The position numbers were made by a program, and so were the translations under genes. Source: Aquimarina sp. (GTDB taxonomy: Bacteria > Bacteroidota > Bacteroidia > Flavobacteriales > Flavobacteriaceae). Taken from it: a stretch of DNA of 5,067 nucleotides. This document shows positions 1 to 5,067 of the stretch, in pieces. A model generated the notes under the pieces. The model saw only the letters and a program-made list of their open reading frames with translations, had not been told where the DNA came from and made no database searches. Each line of letters begins with the position of its first letter. Positions within the stretch are counted from its first letter, which is position 1. The DNA is taken from the NCBI GenBank assembly GCA_011524575.1, contig WTKB01000029.1, positions 1 to 5,067 of the forward strand. Direction: 5' to 3'.

Positions 1-316
1 TTTCCCTAAAATTATAGAAGATGTAATTCTTAATAAAATATAGATTTACAAATACTAAGTGATACACCTGCTTAAAACTCAAAATATATGTAGTCTCACT
101 ATTTAAGTTTTTAAAATATTTGGATTTTGATTTAACAGAAGAAAAACATCTTAACTTTTGAAAATTCCCATAATTATTCTTTAATAGCACCTCAAAATCA
201 AAACCCATTTTTTGGATTTTCAGAATCTCTAAATAATTACGAAAATCTGATTGATAGTCTTCATGAAGTATTTCTTTAAGAAAACACGAAACATTAATAA
301 CTGTACGATCTTTTGA

Positions 317-366
317 GAGCTTGTTTAAAGGGAACACAAACTGTAATTCAAAAGTTTAAGATTTTG
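317..366 (-). repeat. Left copy of a 50-bp imperfect inverted repeat
   Basis: Read on the minus strand (366 to 317), this segment matches plus-strand 741-790 at 42 of 50 positions with no gaps, by my hand alignment. Shared blocks include CTTAAACTT, TGAATTACAG and TTTAAACAA. Similarity ends abruptly outside the 50 bp on both sides. The pair brackets 317-790, about 474 bp. In the frame ending at 325 it encodes QNLKLLNYSLCSL-stop, while the other copy encodes QNLKLLNYSLHSI-stop, and four of the seven base differences before the stop are silent in that frame. This fits either terminal repeats of a decayed mobile element or two copies of one gene's 3' end. No target-site duplication is apparent. 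Confidence 0.6.
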
Positions 367-374
367 AATTACAG
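341..374. repeat. Perfect 13-bp hairpin at the frame break
   Basis: CTGTAATTCAAAA at 341-353 is exactly complementary to TTTTGAATTACAG at 362-374, with an 8-base loop at 354-361. It overlaps the point where the two minus-strand reading frames meet, and partly overlaps the left 50-bp repeat. No run of T follows on either strand, so it does not look like an intrinsic terminator. Confidence 0.6.
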
Positions 375-640
375 GAAATAGTGAGTTTAAATCAATATTA
401 TATATGATATTAAAATCCTCAGACCAATTTAAAGTTTCGAAATACTCTGAAAGTTCCCAATAACAGGATCGTATTTCTTTAATTGAATGAGATTTAAGAA
501 TAATTAATATTTTCACTATAATCTTTAAAATCAAAATAATAAATCTTTTCTTTTTTTCCTTTAATTTACTTTATAGTGATATCAAAGATTAGTGGTGAAA
601 ATATTAATTATTTTGGAGCAATTAAATAATAAAACAAAAA

Positions 641-670
641 AATAACCTCTTGAATCTTCAAGAGGTTATT
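641..670 (-). terminator. Intrinsic terminator of the sdh operon
   Basis: The arms AATAACCTCTTGAA (641-654) and 657-670 are perfectly complementary over 14 bp around a 2-base centre; in practice the loop would be slightly larger. Read on the minus strand, the stem is followed directly by a T-rich tract (TTTTTGTTTTATTATTT) at 640-624, the layout of a rho-independent terminator. It lies about 140 bp past the sdhB stop and is the last strong signal before the fragmentary gene at 1-516, so it should end the sdhCAB transcript. Confidence 0.85.
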
Positions 671-699
671 TTATACTAAGAGCTTGGATCATTTTAAAA

Positions 700-727
700 G
701 AACTTGCATATCTCGATATGCAAGTTC
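700..727 (-). terminator. Second hairpin in the sdh 3' region (weak terminator or RNA-stability stem)
   Basis: GAACTTGCATATC (700-712) pairs perfectly with 715-727 around a 2-base centre. On the minus strand it is followed by only four T before the sequence changes to AAAA, so it is a poorer terminator than the hairpin 30 bp further on. It may give partial termination or protect the 3' end of the sdh mRNA from exonucleases. Confidence 0.55.
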
Positions 728-740
728 CTTAAAAGCAAAC

Positions 741-790
741 CAAAACCTTAAACTTCTGAATTACAGCTTGCATTCAATTTAAACAAACTC
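741..790 (+). repeat. Right copy of a 50-bp imperfect inverted repeat
   Basis: This is the partner of 317-366 in opposite orientation (42 of 50 identical). It lies in the 3' untranslated region of the sdh operon, 18 bp beyond the sdhB stop codon and before the two hairpins. On the plus strand it reads QNLKLLNYSLHSI and then TAA at 780-782, but no credible plus-strand gene leads into it: going upstream in that frame a stop is met at 651-653. It is therefore a fragment or a terminal repeat, not a gene. Confidence 0.6.
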
Positions 791-808
791 TAATACAAAG
801 CTAATATT

Positions 809-1555
809 TTAGGACTTTAAGGATGCTGATAAATATTCTCTATTCATTCTTGCAATATTCTCAAGTGAAATTCCCTTAGGACACTCTACCTCACAAGCAC
901 CAGTATTGGTACAATTACCAAAACCTTCAGCATCCATCTGAGAAACCATGGCTCTTACACGATCAACAGCTTCCACCTGACCCTGTGGCAATAAAGCGTA
1001 CTGAGATACTTTTGCAGAAGTAAAAAGCATTGCTGAAGCATTCTTACAAGCAGCTACACAAGCACCACATCCGATACAAGCTGCAGCGTTAAAGGCATCG
1101 TCTGCATTTTGTTTATTTACAGGAATAGCATTTGCATCAATAGTATTTCCTGAAGTATTTACAGAAATATAGCCACCAGCATGTTGAATTCTATCAAAAG
1201 CACTACGATCTACCATTAAATCCTTTACAACAGGGAATGCCTTTGCTCTAAAAGGTTCGATGGTAATAGTATCTCCATCATTAAACATACGCATATGTAA
1301 TTGACAAGTCGTCACATGACGATCTGGCCCATGAGGTTCTCCATTGATTTGCAATGAACACATACCACAAATACCCTCTCTACAATCATGATCAAAAACA
1401 ACTGGTTCCTCCCCTTTATTAATTAATCCCTCATTGAGTACATCTAACATCTCTAAAAAAGACATATCCTCTTCTACCCCATCAATCGGGTAGTCCACCA
1501 TCTTACCTGTATCTTGGGCGTTTTTCTGACGCCATATCTTTAACAATAACTTCAT
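809..1555 (-). CDS. sdhB: Succinate dehydrogenase / fumarate reductase iron-sulfur subunit
   Basis: This 248-residue protein is the electron-relay subunit of complex II on the cytoplasmic face of the inner membrane, passing electrons from the SdhA flavin to the quinone/haem subunit SdhC. The N-terminal ferredoxin-type domain (about 1-110) holds [2Fe-2S] ligands C58, C63, C66 and C84, in CREGICGMC followed by TTCQLH; the 17-residue gap before the last cysteine is longer than the 11 of E. coli SdhB. The C-terminal domain carries [11 protein letters not shown] (C160, C163, C166, C170) and C215, C221 and C225P. By the family pattern, C160/163/166/225 bind [4Fe-4S] and C170/215/221 bind [3Fe-4S]. 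The length is normal and all ligands are intact. The ATG is preceded by purine-rich GCAAGAGTA and starts 78 bp after sdhA, a loose but plausible operon spacing. It is the last gene of the operon. Confidence 0.97.
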   Translation of the reverse strand: MKLLLKIWRQKNAQDTGKMVDYPIDGVEEDMSFLEMLDVLNEGLINKGEEPVVFDHDCREGICGMCSLQINGEPHGPDRHVTTCQLHMRMFNDGDTITIEPFRAKAFPVVKDLMVDRSAFDRIQHAGGYISVNTSGNTIDANAIPVNKQNADDAFNAAACIGCGACVAACKNASAMLFTSAKVSQYALLPQGQVEAVDRVRAMVSQMDAEGFGNCTNTGACEVECPKGISLENIARMNREYLSASLKS

Positions 1556-1580
1556 TACTCTTGCGTATTTTTAAGTGTAA

Positions 1581-1632
1581 TAAAATTTTACAAGAAATAT
1601 CTTTTTAAATCCAAATTTCCTGTAAAATTTTA
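1581..1632. repeat. 12-bp inverted repeat in the sdhA-sdhB gap
   Basis: TAAAATTTTACA (1581-1592) is exactly complementary to TGTAAAATTTTA (1621-1632), separated by 28 bases. It begins just after the sdhA stop codon. The stem is nearly all A/T, so it would be weak; the arms are themselves near-palindromes, which raises the chance of coincidence. If it folds, it could influence mRNA processing or the ratio of sdhB to sdhA translation. No T-run follows, so it is not a terminator. Confidence 0.35.
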
Positions 1633-1633
1633 A

Positions 1634-3646
1634 TTATTTATATGAACGTGTTTTTAATTCAATATTTTCAAATACTAAATCTTCTTTATGAAGTACTGCA
1701 TCCTTTGGAGCTCCTTTATACTCCCATGCAGCTACATACTTAAAGTTTTCATCATCACGTAAAGCCTCTCCTTTTTGAGGGCCATCTTGCTCTACATGTT
1801 CTTCTCTAAAATGTCCTCCACAAGATTCTTCTCTATTAAGAGCATCTTTTGCAAACAACTCCCCTAATTCAAGAAAATCTGCAACACGACCTGCTTTTTC
1901 AAGTTCGGTGTTCATTCCATTTGCATCCCCAGGAATAGAAACATTTTTCCAGAAATCTTCACGAAGAACAGCAATCTCTTCAATCGCCTCTTCTAATCCC
2001 TTCTTATTTCTTGACATACCACACTTATTCCACATGATCTTACCTAATTTCTTATGGTAATAATCAACAGAATGTTTTCCTGCAGCACCTATCAATTTTT
2101 CAATACGAGCTTTAACTTCTTTTTCGGCAGCTGCAAACTCTGGTGTATCTGTAGAAATTTTACCAGTTCGGATATCATCTGATAAATAATCACCAATAGT
2201 ATAAGGCAATACAAAATAACCATCAGCTAAACCTTGCATTAATGCTGATGCACCTAAGCGGTTGGCACCATGGTCAGAGAAATTTGCTTCACCTGCTGCA
2301 TAACAACCAGGAATTGTCGTTTGTAAATTATAATCAACCCACAGACCTCCCATAGTATAATGTACTGCAGGATAGATCATCATAGGTGTCTTATAAGGAT
2401 TTTGATCTACAATTTTCTCATACATTTGAAATAGGTTTCCATACTTTGCCTCAACAATTTTTTCACCTAAATCTATGATTTGTTTTTTTGTAGGATTAGC
2501 AATACCAGAAATTAATGCTTTCTCCTTTCCATAACGTTCTATGGCGGAAGCAAAATCTAAATACACTGCTTCACCTGTTTTATTCACGCCGTAACCAGCA
2601 TCACAACGCTCTTTAGCAGCTCTTGAAGCTACATCTCTTGGCACTAAATTACCAAAAGCAGGGTATCTTCTTTCTAAATAATAATCTCGGTTTTCCTCTG
2701 AGATTTCAGTTGGCTTTAATCGCCCCTCTCGAATAGCTTTTGCGTCCTCGATATTTTTTGGAACCCAAATACGTCCATCATTTCTAAGTGATTCTGACAT
2801 TAATGTAAGCTTCGACTGGTGATCTCCAGAAACAGGAATACAGGTTGGATGAATTTGTGTATAACATGGATTAGAGAAATAAGCACCTCTTCGGTGTGCT
2901 CTCCAAGCTGCCATAACATTACTTCCCATAGCATTAGTACTCAAGAAAAATACATTTCCATAACCACCTGTAGCCAACACTACTGCATGAGCCCCATGTC
3001 TTTCAATTTCTCCAGTAACTAAATTTCGAGCAATAATACCTCGTGCTTTACCTTTAACGAGTACTAAATCTAGCATCTCATGGCGGTTAAAAGCTTGGAT
3101 TTTTCCTCTATTTATTTGTCTATTAAGAGCTGAATAGGCTCCCAGTAATAACTGTTGTCCTGTTTGCCCTTTTGCATAAAATGTTCTAGAAACTAAAACA
3201 CCACCAAAAGAACGATTATCAAGTAATCCTCCATATTCTCTTGCAAACGGAACTCCCTGTGCAACACACTGATCAATAATATTAGAAGAAACCTCCGCTA
3301 AACGATATACATTAGCTTCTCTAGAACGGTAATCTCCTCCTTTTATCGTATCATAGAATAATCTATAATTGGAATCGCCATCACCTTGATAGTTTTTAGC
3401 AGCATTAATCCCTCCTTGAGCTGCGATAGAGTGAGCTCTTCGAGGGGAATCTTGATAGCAAAATGTTTTCACATTGTATCCTAATTCTGCTAAAGATGCT
3501 GCTGCACTTGCACCTGCTAAACCTGTACCTACAACAATTACATCAATGTTTCTTTTATTGGCAGGATTAACAAGGTTAATTTTATTTTTATGATTGGTCC
3601 ACTTTTTGTCTAAAGGACCTTCTGGTATTTTTGAATCTAAAGCCAT
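1634..3646 (-). CDS. sdhA: Succinate dehydrogenase / fumarate reductase flavoprotein subunit
   Basis: This 670-residue catalytic subunit of complex II interconverts succinate and fumarate on the cytoplasmic side of the membrane, linking the TCA cycle to the menaquinone pool. The Rossmann FAD-binding motif is [12 protein letters not shown] (about 34-45). H72 in [14 protein letters not shown] is the expected covalent FAD attachment site. Active-site elements follow: TQIHPT (H266), the catalytic arginine R337 in [15 protein letters not shown] (H429), and the FAD-contacting [19 protein letters not shown] (452-470). The C-terminal helical domain starts near 500 and ends in a basic tail. The length (above the ~590 of E. 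coli SdhA) agrees with the type B enzymes of Bacteroidota and epsilonproteobacterial fumarate reductases. The ATG lies 12 bp after the sdhC stop, so the genes are co-transcribed; no Shine-Dalgarno is visible, as usual in this phylum. Sequence alone does not settle whether it works mainly as dehydrogenase or fumarate reductase. Confidence 0.98.
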   Translation of the reverse strand: MALDSKIPEGPLDKKWTNHKNKINLVNPANKRNIDVIVVGTGLAGASAAASLAELGYNVKTFCYQDSPRRAHSIAAQGGINAAKNYQGDGDSNYRLFYDTIKGGDYRSREANVYRLAEVSSNIIDQCVAQGVPFAREYGGLLDNRSFGGVLVSRTFYAKGQTGQQLLLGAYSALNRQINRGKIQAFNRHEMLDLVLVKGKARGIIARNLVTGEIERHGAHAVVLATGGYGNVFFLSTNAMGSNVMAAWRAHRRGAYFSNPCYTQIHPTCIPVSGDHQSKLTLMSESLRNDGRIWVPKNIEDAKAIREGRLKPTEISEENRDYYLERRYPAFGNLVPRDVASRAAKERCDAGYGVNKTGEAVYLDFASAIERYGKEKALISGIANPTKKQIIDLGEKIVEAKYGNLFQMYEKIVDQNPYKTPMMIYPAVHYTMGGLWVDYNLQTTIPGCYAAGEANFSDHGANRLGASALMQGLADGYFVLPYTIGDYLSDDIRTGKISTDTPEFAAAEKEVKARIEKLIGAAGKHSVDYYHKKLGKIMWNKCGMSRNKKGLEEAIEEIAVLREDFWKNVSIPGDANGMNTELEKAGRVADFLELGELFAKDALNREESCGGHFREEHVEQDGPQKGEALRDDENFKYVAAWEYKGAPKDAVLHKEDLVFENIELKTRSYK

Positions 3647-3658
3647 AAGGAATTTTGA

Positions 3659-4318
3659 TTAGTGATTAAAGTGATGAAACAGTGCAATACCCACGAAACC
3701 TAATGGAATGATAACTGCAAAAAGTTTCGCAAAACAAGTAATCGGTCCCGAAAACTTATTATTAAAACCTACCGACTGAAACGAAGAAGCAAAACCATGC
3801 CATAAATGTAAACCTAAAAACAAGAAAGAAACACAATACAAACCTGTGCGAACAGGACTATGAAACTTATGTTGTAATTCCTGGTAATACCTTGTAGCAT
3901 CTGCTGGCTTGGCATCAATATACTTGTATGCAATTTCAGGAAACCAAAAGTCGTAGAAATGCAATCCTAAAAATGCTAAAATTACAATTCCTGAAAGAAT
4001 CATATTCCTAGACATCCAACTAGAATTAGCTGATCCATTATAACTTTTATACTTTACACCTCTTGCAGAACGATTTTTAAGCTCTAAGACAAATCCCATT
4101 ATAAAATGAAATATTACCCCAAAAATAAGTACAGGTTGTAGTGCAAACTGCACAACAGGGTTAATACCCATGAAATGAGATAATTCATTAAAAACCTCTG
4201 GACTAATTACCGAAGTTAAATTGATACTGAAGTGTTGCAACAAAAAGAATACTAAAAACATTCCAGACAATGCCATTGCTACTTTTCGTGCGATCGAAGA
4301 TTGGACTAAACCACCCAT
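3659..4318 (-). CDS. sdhC: Succinate dehydrogenase cytochrome b558 membrane subunit, type B dihaem
   Basis: This 219-residue integral membrane protein anchors SdhA and SdhB and carries two b haems that move electrons to menaquinone. Five hydrophobic helices are visible at about 13-35, 57-80, 105-126, 158-178 and 194-216, as in the single-subunit type B family (Wolinella FrdC, Bacillus SdhC), rather than the split SdhC/SdhD of proteobacteria. Likely axial haem ligands sit one per helix: H29 (LLQHFSIN), H71 (VIFHFIMG), H120 (LGLHFYDF) and H171 or H174 (GLHLWHGFASSF). The N-terminus MGGLVQSSIARKVAMALSG is typical of the family, which supports the ATG at 4318; no Shine-Dalgarno precedes it. It is the first gene of the operon, with a phylum-type promoter about 30 bp upstream. 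Membrane topology and ligand assignment rest on family comparison. Confidence 0.96.
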   Translation of the reverse strand: MGGLVQSSIARKVAMALSGMFLVFFLLQHFSINLTSVISPEVFNELSHFMGINPVVQFALQPVLIFGVIFHFIMGFVLELKNRSARGVKYKSYNGSANSSWMSRNMILSGIVILAFLGLHFYDFWFPEIAYKYIDAKPADATRYYQELQHKFHSPVRTGLYCVSFLFLGLHLWHGFASSFQSVGFNNKFSGPITCFAKLFAVIIPLGFVGIALFHHFNH

Positions 4319-4347
4319 TGTTAATATATATTTAAAATAAAGTTAAA

Positions 4348-4361
4348 CAAAGTTAACTTTG
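4348..4361. promoter_or_regulatory. Perfect 14-bp palindrome over the -7 box, possible operator
   Basis: CAAAGTTAACTTTG reads the same on both strands and contains the -7 element of the predicted sdh promoter. A partial copy of one half, AAAGTTAA at 4339-4346, repeats at 4349-4356, exactly 10 bp (one helix turn) away. A dimeric repressor bound here would block RNA polymerase. The regulator is unknown, and AT-rich palindromes also arise by chance. Confidence 0.35.
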
Positions 4362-4378
4362 ATAAAGCACATTTACAA
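4348..4378 (-). promoter_or_regulatory. Bacteroidota-type promoter for sdhCAB
   Basis: On the minus strand a TTG at 4378-4376 (-33 element) is followed by exactly 20 bases and TAACTTTG at 4355-4348, a full match to the TAnnTTTG -7 element of the Bacteroidota housekeeping sigma factor. Transcription would start near 4342, leaving a leader of about 25 bases before the sdhC ATG. No other upstream position from 4319 to 4520 fits both boxes as well. Confidence 0.7.
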
Positions 4379-4520
4379 CATTTAAAATAGCTTTAACTCT
4401 TGTTTAAAACGATTATACATAATAAACGTAAAAAATTATAGATTTAAAAACCTTAAACTATATTCTTTAACAAATACTCACTAAACAGTTAACTAGAACT
4501 AACTTTATTATTAAATTCTC
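4379..4520. other. AT-rich intergenic leader with no further recognisable feature
   Basis: This is the upstream part of the roughly 300-bp gap between the repeat-protein gene and sdhC. I see no ORF of note, tRNA, riboswitch-like fold or second complete promoter. It is almost entirely A and T with scattered TTTAAA tracts. Confidence 0.5.
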
Positions 4521-4590
4521 AAAAAAAAAAAAAAAAAACTCATAAAAAACAGCAAAAGCTCTTAAATAAGAGCTTTTGCTGTTTTTTATG
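4521..4590 (-). terminator. Strong, symmetric intrinsic terminator with an 18-base homopolymer
   Basis: The two 24-base arms at 4541-4564 and 4567-4590 are exact complements around a 2-base centre. The core stem AGCAAAAGCTCTTA is flanked on both sides by GTTTTTTATG-type tracts, so it can terminate in either direction. On the minus strand it is followed, after AG, by 18 consecutive T (A18 at 4521-4538 on the plus strand). It begins 28 bp beyond the stop codon of the repeat-protein gene and so ends that transcript and insulates the sdh promoter. Confidence 0.88.
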
Positions 4591-4617
4591 AAAAAAAAAG
4601 AATATTAATTCAAACAA

Positions 4618-5067
4618 CTAACGTCGTCTAAAAGCATTCGCTCTTTGATTATTTGGTTTCTTTTGATTGCGTAGCATTTGCTCAAACTTTGCAACAGCCT
4701 TTGGATCAGCCTGAGCGGTTGACACACGACTACCTACAGTTTCAGTAGCTTTCACTTTAGCAACAGGAGTAGTACTTTTCTCCGCAAAACGGAAAGGATT
4801 AGATGGAGTAGAAGCACTTTGCTGTCTAGCTCTTGCAGCAGCACTAAAAACATGAACTGGTGCATTTTTCACACTCGGAGTTTCTGTTCCTACAACAGGT
4901 GCAGCTCCTTTTACTTGCTCTCGATCTCTTGCAGCAGCACTAAAAACATGAACCGGTGCTTTTTCAACACTCGGAGTTGCTGTTCCTACAACAGGTGCTG
5001 TGCCTTTTGTTTGATCCCGATCTTTTGCAGCAGCACTAAAAACATGAACCGGTGCTTTTTCAACACT
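4618..5067 (-). CDS. C-terminal part of a repeat-containing basic protein of unknown function
   Basis: The frame is open from the window's right edge to a TAG at 4620-4618, giving 149 visible residues; the start lies outside. A GTG at 4872 is an internal valine codon, not the start, because the frame and its repeats continue upstream. The visible part opens with two 32-residue repeats (SVEKAPVHVFSAAA..DR.Q..G.APVVGT.TP) followed by a third, degenerate unit beginning SVKNAPVHVFSAAARARQQ. A unique tail follows: a Pro/Thr/Ala/Lys linker, then DPKAVAKFEQMLRNQKK, perhaps a short helix, ending in RRR. There is no transmembrane segment or cysteine in the visible part, and composition is rich in Ala, Val, Pro, Thr, Lys and Arg, suggesting a largely disordered, positively charged tail that might bind nucleic acid or a partner. 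I do not recognise the family. It has its own terminator and is not part of the sdh operon. Confidence 0.8.
   Translation of the reverse strand, partial: SVEKAPVHVFSAAAKDRDQTKGTAPVVGTATPSVEKAPVHVFSAAARDREQVKGAAPVVGTETPSVKNAPVHVFSAAARARQQSASTPSNPFRFAEKSTTPVAKVKATETVGSRVSTAQADPKAVAKFEQMLRNQKKPNNQRANAFRRR
4780..5067 (-). repeat. 96-bp in-frame tandem repeats (two full units and one degenerate)
   Basis: The units are 5067-4972, 4971-4876 and a diverged 4875-4780; the array continues beyond the right edge. The first two units match at 87 of 96 bases and 27 of 32 residues by hand comparison. The best-kept part is the stretch coding for AAASFVHVPAKEVS read in reverse, at 5026-5067, 4930-4971 and 4834-4875; it is identical between the first two units and differs at only a few bases in the third. 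The period is a multiple of three, so copy number can change without breaking the frame. Confidence 0.9.

Larger units (their letters stand above)
1..516 (-). pseudogene. Probable frame-broken or fragmentary protein gene, 3' end outside the window
   Basis: I do not recognise the product. Reading leftward, a GTG at 516-514 (or a TTG at 534-532) opens a frame beginning MKILIILKSHSIKEIR that stops with TAA at 327-325. A second frame, open from just after a TAA at 358-356, continues for 118 codons to the window edge without a stop and contains protein-like stretches such as LSKDRTVINVSCFLKEILHE. With about 30% G+C, stops should occur roughly every 12 codons, so 118 open codons are unlikely by chance. 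The frames overlap at about 355-328, and one base lost (a -1 shift) there would join them into a product of more than 165 residues. No canonical slippery heptamer is visible in the overlap. The junction lies in a perfect hairpin and in a 50-bp repeat that recurs inverted at 741-790. Alternatives are two separate short ORFs, a sequencing error, or a disrupted gene. That the right-hand frame is coding is inference; no family is assigned. Confidence 0.4.

Noticed and set aside
328..374. Programmed -1 ribosomal frameshifting joining the two left-end frames
   Set aside because: No X XXY YYZ heptamer in the zero frame is present in the overlap, and the hairpin begins at or before the overlap rather than 5-9 bases after a slip site.
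651..782. Plus-strand gene ending at TAA 780-782
   Set aside because: The frame is open only from a stop at 651-653, crosses both terminator hairpins and has no start signal; only the last 14 codons match the left repeat copy.
317..790. Intact insertion sequence
   Set aside because: There is no transposase-length ORF between the repeats, no recognisable DDE motif and no target-site duplication; at most it is a remnant or MITE-like element.
2819..3022. Plus-strand ORF of 67 codons inside sdhA
   Set aside because: It lies entirely within the well-supported sdhA frame on the opposite strand, has no start signal and its sequence does not resemble a protein family; it is a shadow of sdhA.
4618..4872. 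An 84-residue complete gene starting at GTG 4872
   Set aside because: The same frame is open upstream to the window edge and carries further copies of the repeat that this start would cut in the middle, so the GTG is an internal codon.
4780..5067. CRISPR array
   Set aside because: The 96-bp units are contiguous, in frame within one ORF and have no unique spacers; they are coding tandem repeats.

Overview
The window comes from an AT-rich bacterium of the phylum Bacteroidota, most likely a marine-type member of the Flavobacteriia. The evidence is the gene order and type of the succinate dehydrogenase operon (one five-helix cytochrome b subunit, then a ~670-residue flavoprotein, then the iron-sulfur protein), the absence of Shine-Dalgarno sequences, and an upstream promoter matching the Bacteroidota consensus (TTG-N20-TAnnTTTG). 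The genus cannot be read from the sequence.

Every gene I can support lies on the minus strand. From right to left: (i) 4618-5067 is the 3' part of a gene whose 5' end lies outside the window; it encodes 32-residue tandem repeats and a basic tail. (ii) 4521-4590 holds a perfect 24-bp hairpin and an 18-base A/T homopolymer that end that gene. (iii) 4319-4520 is a leader region with the sdh promoter overlapping a perfect 14-bp palindrome. (iv) 809-4318 is the operon sdhC-sdhA-sdhB. (v) 641-727 holds two hairpins, the distal one a strong intrinsic terminator for the operon. (vi) 1-516 is a very AT-rich stretch with a probable broken or fragmentary gene, and 317-790 is bracketed by a 50-bp imperfect inverted repeat.

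The three sdh products form a type B, dihaem succinate:menaquinone oxidoreductase (complex II). SdhA carries covalently bound FAD and oxidises succinate, SdhB relays electrons through [2Fe-2S], [4Fe-4S] and [3Fe-4S] clusters, and SdhC anchors the complex in the membrane and passes electrons through two haems to menaquinone. All key cofactor ligands are visible.

The core of the window is ordinary housekeeping DNA. The less ordinary parts are its two ends: the repeat-bearing protein on the right, and on the left a long open frame running off the window, joined out of frame to an upstream piece, with inverted repeats at the junction. I see no clear sign of a new multi-gene system.
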